Source: Pyrus communis (taxonomy: Eukaryota; Streptophyta; Magnoliopsida; Rosales; Rosaceae). From it: 64,000 nucleotides of DNA. The stretch spans positions 16,634,088 to 16,698,087 of the forward strand of contig NC_084811.1 of assembly GCF_963583255.1 (NCBI RefSeq). Reading direction: 5' to 3'. This document shows, one piece after another, positions 1 to 11,697 of the stretch (the stretch's first letter is position 1; each line of letters begins with the position of its first letter). The translations under genes were made by a program, and so were the position numbers. The notes beneath the pieces were generated by a model. The model saw only the letters and a list, made by a program, of their open reading frames with translations, was not told the DNA's origin and did no database searches.

Positions 1-473
1 TTCGGCTCATCTATGGCAAACCATGCCATCTTCCCGTGGAATTGGAGCACAAGGCGCATTGGGCCATCAAGACATTCAACATGGACATTGATGCCGTTGG
101 AATTCACAGGAAGCTCCAATTGAATGAATTAGAAGAGATTAGGAACGAGGCGTATGAAAACGCTCGACTTTACAAGGAGAAGACAAAGGCTTTCCATGAT
201 AAGATTATTCGAGGTAAATCATTCTCCATTGGGCAGAAAGTGCTACTTTTTAATTCCCGCCGTCGCTTGTTTCCTGGTAAGTTGCGTTCTAAGTGGGTTG
301 GCCTATTTGTTATTACTAACTTCTTTCCTTATGGTGCAGTCCAAGTTCAAAGCTTAAAAACAGGACAAGAGTTCAAGGTGAATGGCCATCGATTAAAGCC
401 CTACTATGAGAACTTCGAGGAGCATGTTGTAGATGATGTGCCCCTCCATGCAGTGGGTACTAGTGAAGGTTAG
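1..473 (+). CDS. Element A: 3' end of pol (integrase C-terminal part)
   Basis: The reading frame starts upstream of the window and is open from base 3 to the stop at 471-473. It encodes the last part of a Ty3/gypsy polyprotein: the end of the integrase core ([16 protein letters not shown]), a basic helical stretch ([20 protein letters not shown]) and a C-terminal module ([14 protein letters not shown], then [13 protein letters not shown]). Integrase joins the retrotransposon cDNA to nuclear DNA. The DNA is nearly identical to 60505-60977 in element B; one visible difference is gggCcatc here against gggAcatc there. No ATG start is implied, because this is an internal part of a polyprotein. The upstream domains, and whether they are intact, lie outside the window. 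Confidence 0.9.
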   Translation, partial: RLIYGKPCHLPVELEHKAHWAIKTFNMDIDAVGIHRKLQLNELEEIRNEAYENARLYKEKTKAFHDKIIRGKSFSIGQKVLLFNSRRRLFPGKLRSKWVGLFVITNFFPYGAVQVQSLKTGQEFKVNGHRLKPYYENFEEHVVDDVPLHAVGTSEG

Positions 474-2431
474 CATGGCATATTCATCCGGCTAGAAGAC
501 GTTAAAGCAAGTGTTTCTTGGGAGGCAACCCATGCATTCAACAAGGAGAAGATGGAACTTCCACTCCAAACCCAGATTTGCATTTCTAAACCCTTCTTCT
601 TGCTGTTTATTTTATCATGCTTAGTTGTTTATTATTTGTTGGCTTTTATGTGAGTCTTTGTGTGAAACATTGAGGATAATGTTTGTTTTAAGTGTGTGTG
701 GGGGGGGGGGGGGGTAAACAAGTGTTTTTATGCAAAAACTCGTGGGATTCTATCACCTATCACTTTTAATGTTGTTTCTCACTGTTTTTAAGTGTTTTTA
801 GTGCGTTTTAAGCTGTTTTAGTGTGTTTTGAAGTAAAACTCCGAAAATTTGAAAAAAAAAAGTCGAAAAAAGTGTTTTGAAAAAGCCAAAAAGAGTTGTT
901 TTTGTGTGTTTGTGTGTCTTAGGGTACCTTCCAACACAATGATGAGGATTTGGTTTTTAATGCATGACTGTTAAAGAGAGTTACAAACAATGATGGAAGT
1001 TTGATATGCTCTTGGGTTTATACTTGGTTGTAGTTATAGTTTACGAATTCACATGTAATCACAAAGGATAAAATCAGTTTTTGTAACATGCTTGAAGGAA
1101 GGAACTCAAACAAACACTACATCCCTGAGAGACTTGAGCCTAAACGTTTATTTGGAGAGTTATTAATCTGTGCATTCTTGTTTTCTAAAGTCGTTGCACG
1201 ATCTCATTATTCTTTGCTTGGTTGCTACTTAGAATGCGTTTCATCACTATAGTTCCAAATACTAGAACTCATACCCGTTTCATTCAAAGCATGAAATTGA
1301 TTAGCATAACAAATAACAAGATGAAGTTGTGTAGTAGTCACCACCATAGCCAAATAGCCGATTCCAGCCTTATCATTTGTATTGTAGGTTTAAACCCCTT
1401 TGAGCCTTATTTAGCCTATTTTCTTGTTAACCACACCACCCTTACCTAGCCTAGAATAGGACTTTCCATACCCTTGTTCTTGAAGTATAGTGGAGCATAA
1501 CTTAGGAGGAATTCCTTTTGAGTGACAGTTGTGCAGAAAACAAGTGTGGGCGAAGGGATTTTGTGAGTGTGTGTGTGCCTAAGTAAAAAAAGAGGCACGA
1601 AACAAAGGAAAGAAAAAAAAAAATTATTTGTAAAAAAGAAGAAAAAGAAGAAGAAAAGAAAGAAAAGGAGTTGAAAATAAGTGAGAATGAACTCACAAGT
1701 GTGGTTGTTGAAGAAAGGGTCCAAAAAGTTTGAATATGGCCCTAAGTGTTGTGTGACTTCCCCTTGGGTGTTCAAAGTTGACTTCTGCGTTCTAAAGGGA
1801 ATTCTAAGTGCCTAATTCAATACTTTGCTCACTATTGCTTTAAGAATGTTTGTTTATCCTTCACCTTTCGTTGTTAGCCAATACCCTAGCCTCGTTACAA
1901 CCCTTTGACTTCTATCTTGATTGTTATGTGTTTCAATATGTGGAGTTTAAAATGGGTTTAAGCATATGGTATCCCTGGTTCTCGCGTCTAAGTAGTGGCA
2001 TTCCATTCATGAGATCATATATATACATGTTGATAATTCCAGAAAATGCTTTCCTTGTTATAACATATGTGAGTGTTTGCCTACATGCTTACATCAATCT
2101 TCTCACATATACCTAGTGTAGGGAGTGTAGTCAGAAAATCTGTGTGAAAATTGAGAGTACATATAGTAAGGAATTGAGAGAATTCTCTAAGGCATGTTAC
2201 TACATTCAAAATGTCGTTTTAATTGATTAAATGCAAGCTAGTGAATGGTGACTATGATTAAGTATGCTCGAGGGTAAGGATTGCTTAAATCTATGTGAGT
2301 AGTGATCTTTCACATGTTATGTTTCATTGGAAATCCCAGAGGCAAACGTTGGAAGGTTTAGAGTATATGTTTTGTTTCTTTTGTTTGTTTGTTTTGCTCG
2401 AGGACTAGCAAAAGATAAGTGTGGGGGAATT
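474..2431 (+). other. Element A: non-coding region between pol and 3' LTR
   Basis: No envelope-like or other convincing ORF lies between pol and the 3' LTR. Landmarks are: the conserved CTTGGGAGGCAACCCATG stem-loop at 518-535; an inverted repeat around 665-684 followed by a long G run near 700-714; a purine-rich AAGTGTGGG tract near 1540; and the true polypurine tract (AAGTGTGGGGGAATT) ending at 2431, directly before the LTR. The rest is AT-rich. Long poly-A and poly-T stretches make spurious ORFs. Confidence 0.8.
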
Positions 2432-4563
2432 TGATAGGAGCATATTTAGGCGACTTAACTAGCTTATTCTTGTGCATTTGTGCTATTATTTCTTAGTTAA
2501 TGTCGTATTACAACTCAATTTCGTGTGTTTGTAGGTCCTATGGGTTAAAGTATCAAGAAAGTGCATTTTGGAGCTATTTTGGACACTATGTGGATAGCTT
2601 GCATATGGGCTAACATGGATGGACGAATTTGGACTTCAAGAGGCTAGAAATGTGATAAGAAGAGGAAGGAACTAAGCTAAGGACAAAGTGGATAAGGAAG
2701 TAGCTCAAAAGAGGAAACCCTATCCAAAACCTTAACCAAACTTCATCCAACATTATCCAAAACATTATGCAAACCTTATCTCATCTTATCCTATCCAAAC
2801 CTTATCATGTCTTAATCCTAATTGCAAGGGGACCTAAATAGATAATCCTAGAACCTATTTCTAGAAGCATCCTATTCTAGAAGGCCCAAATCAGCCACAA
2901 AACCCATTCTTTCTAGAAACCCTACAAAAGTGGCGCACCAAACCTTTCTAGAAGGCCTTGCCTTGCCTTGCAAGCCAAGCAACCCTCTCCCCCACTTGTG
3001 CCGCACCTTCCTAGGCCCAATTCCCTTTGGATTCTGATTTTCAAGGCCTAATCCCTTTTGGATTTGGGTTACACAAGCCTATTATGAAACTAAAAGGGCC
3101 AAACCCCTTCCTAGGTGGATTTGATCACCTATGGCCGAATTCTAGGGCCCTAGTCCATAAAATCTGCTAAGCCTAACCCTAATCTACTTAACCCTAGGAC
3201 TATATAAACATAAAATCAGCCAAAATTTCGTACACCCCCTTATGCTATTCAGAAACCCTTGTGGCGCAACCTCCATTCTCCATTCTCAACCTCCATACAC
3301 CTCCCTCCACATCCATACACATCTGCCGCACCTTTTCCACTATAATCAACCATCCTCCATCCCTCCAAACAAGGAAACACCATGCAAAACCCCCAATTCC
3401 ACCACACACATCTTGTGCCGCAGCAAGGAGGCGGAGGAGGAGCCAAACCATGCATCAAATCCATCTTGGAATTGCTGAGCATTTAGGTGTAATCTTTCTT
3501 ATGATTTCAATGTTTAATTTCAATACTTTTTGTTGTGCAAGCATGAGGAACTAATCCCCTTTTGGCTAGGGGGAATTTCGAAACCATGGTTATAATTGCA
3601 TGACGAATTGATTACTTTCAGTTGTGATTTCATGAATGATGAATTCAATTTACTTATCTGTTTTAATTAAAACTTGTTTATGTATATGAGTTGAGAGTGC
3701 ACGCTTAATTTGCATGCATAAACATGATGCTAGGGTATGAGGGAACTTCACCTAATTGTTGGGAACTTATATTCATGAGTAGTTAAGATTGTTGGTCACA
3801 ATTATGTTAAGTAAATTCTTGGCATAAGTATCATGCGCTTTCATAATTACGAATGCCTCGTCAACACCTATGATTTCCATAGAACCTAATGATCTTTGAT
3901 TGTCTTTCTTTTATGCGCTTTCATATAGAAAACTTTTAAGGAATAATTTGATTGCAATGCGCTAATTCCATTCAATTCCATGGCCTAAGGGAAATCTGAG
4001 AGTTAATTTAAGCGTACCTAATTAACTTGGGGTGTTGAGGTTCATAAATTCACTGAATAAGCAACTGAAGATTGTGTTGTATGCAAGCATGCCATGTGTG
4101 GAGAAAAACCTCCTAGCCATCTCACCATCCACTTAATTTTATCAATTTCGTCCAAATCTGCCTAGTTTACATATTTGTTTTGTTTGTTTGATTTTCGTCC
4201 AAAACCAAATCCCCAATTGTCTTAGAGTGTCTAATTGGTCCAAATATGTTTTAGATTGTGTTTTTAAGAGTTTTGAGTCAAGTTAGAACCAATTTTCGTC
4301 CAAGTTTGTGTTTAGGCTCAAAACTGCCCAGATTGTGTTTTTAAGGCAGTTTAAGTGTTTTTAGCCTATTTTGAGTCTTGTGAACGTGTTTGAGTCATTT
4401 TAAGTGAGTTTAAGTGTTTTAAAGGTCAGTTTTATTTATTTGAGTCAGTTTAGAGTGTTTAGCAATCCCTCATAATCCCCGATGTAAGAACGATCCCTAC
4501 TTATTTATATGCTACAATTGTCAAAAGAGGATTAATTTGTGTGTTAAGTTAATTTTCGCATCA
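2432..4563 (+). mobile_element. Element A: 3' LTR, complete (2132 bp)
   Basis: It begins TGATAGGAGCATATTTAGG right after the polypurine tract and ends TTTTCGCATCA. Its length equals that of the 5' LTR of element B (53177-55308). A TATA box (TATATAAA, 3201-3208) places U3 at roughly the first 800 bp. The next bases, GTCAT (4564-4568), match the five bases before element B's 5' LTR (53172-53176). This LTR shares with B's 3' LTR many variants that B's 5' LTR lacks (for example AACTAAAAGGGCC and the TGGCGCAACC form), so it is a duplicate of B's 3' LTR rather than an independent insertion. Confidence 0.95.
3201..3208 (+). promoter_or_regulatory. TATA box of the A/B-type LTR
   Basis: TATATAAA lies about 770 bp into the LTR. 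Equivalent sites are at 53946-53953 and 63704-63711. Transcription probably starts about 30 bp downstream, near the ACACCCCCTTATGC segment. This is inferred from position and motif only. Confidence 0.6.
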
Positions 4564-6192
4564 GTCATCTATTACATTTCTCGGACCTTGAATGATGCTC
4601 AATGGAATTACTTCACTACTAAAAAAGAACTCCTTGCGGTTGTGTTTGCTTTTGATAAGTTTCGTTCTTATTTACTTGGAACTAAAGTTATAATTTACTC
4701 TGACCATGCAGCTTTGAAGTACATACTTATGAAGAAAGAAGCCAAGCCAAGGCTTATTCGCTAGATGCTTCTTCTCCAAGAGTTTGATGTGGAAATTCGA
4801 GACAAAAAAAGGAAGCGAGAATGTACTAGCTGACCATTTAAGTCGTTTGGTAAATGAAGAATACCTATTACCTATCCTAGAGGCATTTCAAGATGCACAG
4901 CTGCTGACAATTAAGGTAAGTAAGCCATAGTATGCTGATATTGTGAATTATATTATGTCTAAACAAGTTCCAAACACAATAAACTGACACCAACATGATG
5001 AACTTAAAAAAGAAGCACGTTTTTATGTGTGGGATGACCCTTATTTGTGGAAATATTGCCCTGATCAAATTATTCGTAAGTGTGTGCATAATTTTGAATT
5101 CAATTCAATTTTAACTTTTTGTCACACTTATGCTTGTGGAGGTCATTTTGGTACTAAAAAAACAGCACTTAAAGTTCTAGAATGTGGATTTTATTGGCCT
5201 ACTATATTTAAGGATGCTAGAATTTTTTGCATGACCTATGATCATTGTCAAAGAACAGGCAATATAGGGCCAAGAGACCAAATGCCATAGACTCCTATAT
5301 TTTATGTAGAGATTTTTTATGTTTGGGGCATTTACTTCATGTGTCTTTTTCCTTCCTCTCATGGTTTCATTTATATTTTACTTGCTGTAGATTATGTTTC
5401 GAAAGGGGTGGAAGCAAAAGGCACCCGTACTAATGATTCCAAGGTTTGGAATGCCGCAAGTAATTATAAGTGAAGGGGGTTCTCACTTTTGTAATCGGAC
5501 CACAGAGGCGCTATTCAAAAAGTACAATGTCACACATAAGGTTTCGACACCTTATCATCCTCAAACAAGTGGACAAGCCAAAGTTTCTAACTGGGAAATC
5601 AAGCAAATCTTGGAGAAGACAGTTGGACCAACTCGAAGAGATTGGTGCTTGCGTTTGAATGATACATTGTGGGCATATTGTACTGCCTACAAAATACCAA
5701 TTGGAATGTCTCATTTTCGGCTAATTTTTGGGAAACCATGTCATCTTCCAGTTGAGTTATAGCATCATGCACATTGGGTAGTCAAGACTTTCAACATGGA
5801 CATTGGTGCTGCTGACCTTCATAGGCCTTCATTGGTGTTGCTGGCCTTCATAGGAAGTTACAATTGAATGAGGCTTATGAGAACGCTCAGATTTACAAGA
5901 ACAAAGGCTTTTCATGACAAGATGATCCATAGTAAGACATTTTCTGTGGGGGTAGAAATTGTTACTCTTTAACTTCCTCCTTCCATTGTTTCCAAGTAAG
6001 TTGCGTTCTAAATGGATTGCTCCTTTTGTTGTTACTAATAATTTTCCTCATGGTGTAGTCCAAATTCAAAGTTTAAAGACTAGAAACAAATTCAAAGTGA
6101 ATGGACATCGATTGAAGCCTTACTATGAATGTTTTGAGGAACATGTCGTGGATGATGTACCCCTCCATACTGCATGCCATAGTGAAGCTTAA
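4564..6192 (+). pseudogene. Element K: decayed pol (RNase H to integrase C-terminus)
   Basis: Broken reading frames match, in order: RNase H ([23 protein letters not shown] near 4700); the linker; the integrase zinc-binding HHCC region ([10 protein letters not shown] then CMTYDHCQ, 5120-5260); the integrase core ([10 protein letters not shown], where the usual catalytic Asp of SDGG reads Glu, and [13 protein letters not shown], where the usual catalytic Glu reads Lys); and the C-terminal module ([15 protein letters not shown], up to 6192). In-frame stops occur at 4762, around 4928 and 4985, at 5288 and at 5760, and there are several frameshifts. The upstream neighbour of this frame is found at 53121-53176, the other side of element B's insertion site. 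Confidence 0.9.
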
Positions 6193-6710
6193 ATGGAGGT
6201 ATCGTTCGGCTGGAAGACATTAAAGCAAGCGCTTCTTGGGAGGCAACCCATGTATTCAAATAAAGAGACAATGGAATTTCAGGCTCATACAGCCAGATTT
6301 GTTGTCTTTTACCCTTCTCTTTATTGTTTTTACTTTGCCATGATTATCATGTTTGCTAGTTATCTTTTATTGCTTTCTTGTTTAAGTTTTTTTTTTTTTT
6401 GAAACATTAAGGACAATGTTTGGTTTAAGTGTGGGGAGGTAAATATAATGCTTTTCATGATTTCTCTTCGAATTTCACCACCTATCACTACTAATGTGTT
6501 ATTCACTGTTTCAAAGTGTTTTATTGTGTGTCATTAAAAAATTGAAGGAAAAAAAATCGAAAGAGCTTAAGAAAAAAAAAACAAAAAAAAAGAGTAATTT
6601 TTCTTGCTTGTTTGTGTCTTAGGCTACCTTCCAACACAATAATGAGGATTTGGTTTTTAATTGCATGACTGTTAAAGAAGGTTATAAACATGGGTGGAAG
6701 TTTGATATTG
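6193..6710 (+). other. Element K: truncated post-pol non-coding region
   Basis: It holds the conserved post-pol motifs: TTGGGAGGCAACCCATG near 6236 and an inverted repeat at 6402-6421 followed by GTTTAAGTGTGGGGAGG. It stops after about 520 bp at GAAGTTTGATATTG, where sequence jumps into an LTR start. About 1.4 kb of the usual region, including the real polypurine tract, is missing. Confidence 0.75.
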
Positions 6711-6942
6711 TGATATGAGGATATTTATGTGACTTTGTTAGCTTATTTCTTTGCATTTACTTAGCTAGTTTCTATTTATTGTAGTGATTTAAGCTATTTT
6801 CGTGTGTTTGTAGATCCAATTGGCAAAGGTGACAAAAAAGGGCAAAATGGAGCAATTTGGAGCAGTTTTGGACTTGGATTGGATAGCATGCGTGGGGAGC
6901 ACTTGAGATGGACGTTTTTGGTGGTCAAATGAGGCTAGGAAT
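6711..6942 (+). mobile_element. Element K: 5' part of an LTR, cut by reverse element R1
   Basis: TGATATGAGGATATTTATG is a mutated LTR start. The sequence follows the LTR subtype seen at 50608-52432 for about 230 bp and then stops where reverse element R1 begins (TGATGTGATGTATAATC). Confidence 0.7.
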
Positions 6943-9861
6943 TGATGTGATGTATAATCGCACTTGATAGGAGCATATTTATGCAACTTAATTAACTTGT
7001 TTCCTTGCATTTACTTAATTAGTTCTTAGTTATTTTAGTATTTTAAATTATTTTCGTGTGTTTGTAGGTCCATAGGCCTTATGAAGCAATAAGGTGCATT
7101 TTGGAGCCTTTTGGAGTAAAATTGGGCTGGGAATGGATAGCGTATGCTTGGAGCAAAAGGAATGGACGAAATTGAAGACTTGAAGATGTTAGGATTCCTA
7201 GTAAAAGAAGGATTCCTACTCAAATGAGGATTCTTACTTGAAGTAGGAAAGTTAAGCCAAGGTTTCCTATTTTGGTTTGACCTTTCCTAATCCTAAATGT
7301 CCCTAAGTTCGAGCAACATTGAAGGTCTCCTATGCATTCTAGGACACAAACCAAAGGTTCCTTGCACCATTCTAGCCCTTGCTGCACCACCTTTCCCTTT
7401 CCCTTTCCATTCTCCTTCCTTGCCCTACAAGGGAGACCTTCCCTTTCCTATTTTCTACACCAAGTCACATTCCCTTTTTAATTTAAGACCTTTCCTCTTT
7501 GCTTTTGCTGCACCCTATATTCCCTGGTGGTTTTAGAATAAAAATCCTTTGACATTAATAAAACTTTATTTCCTTTTCTCATTTAATTTCTGCTGCAACT
7601 TTACCTTATTTCCCTAGGGTTTTAGATACTTGGCTACTTTAATAAACATTGGCCGCACCCTTTAGGGATCCATCACGCCATACACCATCTCTACACACCC
7701 CTAATTCATCCCACTACTCTGCCGCACCCTACACTGATTTTGCACCATTCCTATACATTCATACCTTCAACCACACATCCACACACCGTCCTTCTACTTT
7801 GCCGCACCCCCTTACCAACCCAAATCCATTCCTAACCCAGAAACACATCCAAAATCATCCCTTAACCTTTGTGCCGTAGCAAGGAGAAGAAGAGAAAGGA
7901 GCTTGAACGTGTAGGGCATTCAAGTTGATTCGCTGGGCGTTTTAGGTGTAATCAATCTTTTGTTTTCAATGTTTAAATTCAATTTTGTTTCTTTTGTTGT
8001 GAACATGAGAGGCTAAACTTGTTTTAGCTAGGGGAGACTTTGAAGCAATGATTTTATATGCAATATGAATTGATTAAATCCAGTTATGAATTTGTGAATC
8101 GTGAATGCAATTTGCTTAATTGTTTTACTCAGAACTTATTCTTGTATCTCAATTAAGGGAGCACACTTAGTTTGCATGCATGAATTTGATGCTAGAATAT
8201 AAGGGAATTTCACATAATCGTTAGGAACTTATATTCACAAGTAGTGAAGGTTGCTAGTCACGTTCGCATTAAGTTAAATTCCTGGCATGAGTATCATGAT
8301 GTCATAGTTACGAATGCTTTGTCAATGCTTATAATTTTCACAGAACAAAATGATCTTTAATTGTATCTCTATTATGATGTCATGTAGGGAACTTTTGAAG
8401 AATGCTTTGGGTTGTCGAATGATGTCATCCAATCCAATAACTAAAGGAAATTTTGAGGGTTAATTAGTGATTGACACGGTTAATCTGGGGCATTGTCATT
8501 CATAATTCAAAATAAAAAAGTAACTGGAAATCGATTCATGTTCATATACGTGATGTGTGGATGAGGAACCTCTAGCTAAGCCCACAAACCATCCAGAAAT
8601 CCAAATTCGTACCAAACTTTGTCTAGTTTAGTTTCTGTCTTGTTTTAGTTCAATTTCGTCAAAACCAAAACCTCCCTTTGTTTTAAATGTCAATTAGGTT
8701 AGAATCTGTGTTATTTTGTGTTTTTGAGTGTCTTGAGTCATAATCAAATCAATTTTTGTTCAGAGTCATTCCTAGTGTCTAGTTTCAGTCAATTTGATTG
8801 TTTGAAGCTGTTTTGAGTCTTTTAAGGTTGTTTGGGTCATATAATCTTAGTTACAGTTTTAGCGTCTAGTTTTTATGTTTTTAGGTCAGTTTAGTTTAGA
8901 TTAGCAATCCCTCCTAATCCCCGGTTTAGAACGATCCCTACTTATACACATACTACAATTGTCAAAAGACGGTTTTAATTTGTGTGCTTGTTTTACATCG
9001 CATCATCACTCAAATTAAACCCTCTTATTGACAATTGTAGTAAAGATGTAAGTTGGGATTGTTCTAGGCCGGGGATTAGGAGAGATTGCTATTCTACTTA
9101 AAACTAACTTGAAAACACAAAATTAAACTTATAAACAGAAAAGTAGACTCTAGGACTCTTAACAAGACTTATATGACTCAAAACAAACTAAAAAGACTCA
9201 AAACAGCACAAAACAACCAAAAAGACTCAAAACAGACACTAGGACTTACTTTGGACAAAAATTGAATTGATTATAACGCAAAACACTCAAAAACACAAAC
9301 TGGGATAGATTCTAGCTAATTTGACACCACAAAGTACAGGGGATTGGGTTTTTGACGAATTTAAAGTAAAAACAAACTAATTGCAGAAACTAAGTAAAGG
9401 AATGCAAATTGGGTTGAATTGATAGGTGATAAGCTAGCTAGAGGGTCCTTCTCCACACATGACATATATGAACATGAATTGATTTCCAGTTATTCTTTCA
9501 TTGAACCATGTATGACAATGCCCCATATTAACTGCGTCATCACTAATTAACCCTCAAAATTTTCCTTCAGTCATTGAATTGGACGGATAACGAGTCGGCA
9601 ACCAAATTATTCTTCCCAAGTTCCCTACATGAACTGCATAACAGAGACACAAGCAAAGATCATTAAGCTTTGAAAAAATCATAAGCATTGACAAGGCATT
9701 CGTAACTATGACATCATGATAGTCATGCCAGAAATTTGACTTAACACGATCGTGACCAGCGACCTCCACTACTTATGAATATAAGTTCATAACGATTATG
9801 TGAAATTCCCTTATATTCTAGCATCAAATTCATGCATGCAAACTAAGTAGGCCTCCTTAAT
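6943..9861 (-). mobile_element. Element R1 (reverse): 3' LTR fragment, split by a solo LTR
   Basis: The reverse LTR end reads TGATGTGATGTATAATCGCACT (6943-6964) and resumes as CACTCAAATTAAACCCTC from 9007 to about 9861. The solo LTR 6965-9005 interrupts it. At about 9862 the sequence jumps from mid-LTR straight into the element's internal 3' region (AAACCTTCCAACATTTGCC), so the first 1.1 kb or so of this LTR and its polypurine tract have been deleted. Confidence 0.75.
6965..9005 (+). mobile_element. Solo LTR inserted in R1's LTR (2041 bp)
   Basis: It starts TGATAGGAGCATATTTATGC, ends TACATCGCATCA, and has no internal region. The flanks are GCACT (6960-6964) and TCACT (9006-9010), a 5-bp target duplication with one mismatch. 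Joining the flanks restores the R1 LTR end. It arose from LTR-LTR recombination of a former full element, the usual route to solo LTRs. Confidence 0.85.
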
Positions 9862-11697
9862 CTAAACCTTCCAACATTTGCCTCAAGGATTTCCAATGCA
9901 CATGACATGTTAAAAATCACTACTCCCACAGATTGTAGCTCTCTTTACACTTAAGCAAACACTTAACCACAGTCACCACTCACTAGTTCGCATTTAATCG
10001 ATTAAAACAATATTTTGAATGTAGTAACATGCCTTAGAGAATTCCCTCAATTCCTCACTAGATATACTCTCTATTTTCACACAGATTTTCTAACTACACT
10101 CCCTACACTAAGTATATGTGAGAAGATTGATGTAAACATATAGACTAGCACTCACATATGTTATAACAAAGAAAACATTTTCTGGAATTATTAATATGAC
10201 ATGTATATGATCTCATGAACGGAATTTCACTGCTTAGAAGCGAGAACCAGGGATTCCATATGCTCATACCAATTTCAAACTCCACATATTGAAACACATA
10301 ACAATCAAGATAGAAGTCTAAGGGTTGTAACAGGGCTAAGGTATTGGCTAACAAAGAAAGGTAAAGGACAAACAAAGGTTCTTAAAGCAATAGGAAGCAA
10401 AGTAATGAAATAAGCACTTAGAATTCACTTTTGATTGCAGAAATCCACTTTAAACACAAAGGGAAGATTCACACAACACTTAGGGTCAAATTCAAACGTT
10501 TGGACCCTTTCTTCAACAACCAATACTTGTGAGCTTATTCTCACTTATTTCTCAGCTCTTTTTCTTTTCTTTTTCATGTTTTTTTTTCCTTCTTTTTTCA
10601 ATGAAAACCCTTCCCCCACACTTGTTTTTCTGCAAAATGTTGATCAAAAGGAATTCCCTTTAAGTCATGCTTCACTATCCTTTAAGAACAAGGGTATGAA
10701 TAGTCCTATTCTAGGGTAGGTAAGGATAATGTGGCTAACGAAGAAAATAGGCTAAGTAAGGCTCAAAAGGGTTAAACCTACAATACATATGCAAAGGGTA
10801 AGGCTTTTTGGCTCTGGTTTAACTAAACAACTTCATCTTATTGTATGTTATGCACTCAATATCATGCTTTGAATGAAACGGGCATAAGTTCTAGTATTTG
10901 GAACTATAATGATGAAAACGCATTCTAAGTAGCAACCAAGCAAAGAAACAATGAGATCAAGCAACAACTTTAGAAAACAAGAAATCATAGATTAATAACT
11001 CCAAATAACGTTTAGGCTCAAGTCTCTCAGGGTTGTAGCGTTAGTTTGAGTTCCTTCCTTCAAGCATGTTACAAAAACTGATTTTTTTCTTTGTGATTAC
11101 ATGTGAATTCGTAAACGACAACTACAATTAAGCATAAACCAAAGAGCAAATCAAACTTGTATCCATGTTTGTAACTTTCTTTAATAGTCATGCAATTAAA
11201 AACCAAATCCTCATCATTGTGTTGGAAGGTACCGTAAGACAAACAAACACACAAAAACAATTCCAAAATGACTCTTTTTGGTGTTTTTCAAAGCTTTTTC
11301 GATTTTTTTTTCAAATTTTCGTATTTTCTGTTCAAAACACATTAAAACACTTCAAAACACACTAAAAACACTTAAAAAAGTGAGAGACAAGATTAGAAGT
11401 GATAAGTGAATAAATCCCACGAAAATCATGCCAAAACAGCTTGTTTACCCCCTCCCCCCAACACTTAAACTAAACATTGTCCTCAATGTTTCAAATATAG
11501 ACTCACATGCAAACAATCAAAACAACACAAAACACAAGCATGGCAAAGTAAAAGAAATAAAGAGTAGGGTTTAAGAACGCAAATCTGGTTGTGGATTGTT
11601 GGAGATTCCTAGGTCTTCTTTATTCGAATGCATGGGTTGCCTCCTAAGAAGCGCTTGCTTTTAACGTCTTCCAACCGGACAATACCTTTCTTTAAGC
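9862..11697 (-). other. Element R1: non-coding region between pol and 3' LTR
   Basis: Read on the minus strand it has the family's usual order: the CTTAGGAGGCAACCCATGC motif (about 11629-11650); the perfect inverted repeat AAACATTGAGGACAATGTTT (11472-11491) next to TAAGTGTTGGGGGGAGGGGG; a second AAGTGTGGGGGAAGG tract (about 10607-10625); then homology to the end of the region. I see no ORF with coding character. Confidence 0.75.

Noticed and set aside
699..714. Long G run as a quadruplex or terminator signal
   Set aside because: Its length differs between the A and B copies (homopolymer), so assembly error or slippage is likely; no separate function can be argued.
1446..1775. Phe-rich ORFs in post-pol regions (also 62006-62278 and 49608-49945)
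   Set aside because: They are made by poly-A/poly-T runs; not conserved as proteins among copies.
3242..3554. ORFs of 75-100 codons in the LTR near 3242, 53987 and 63745
   Set aside because: They are repeated only because the LTR is repeated, differ in frame and sequence by simple drift, and resemble no protein. I treat them as leader sequence.
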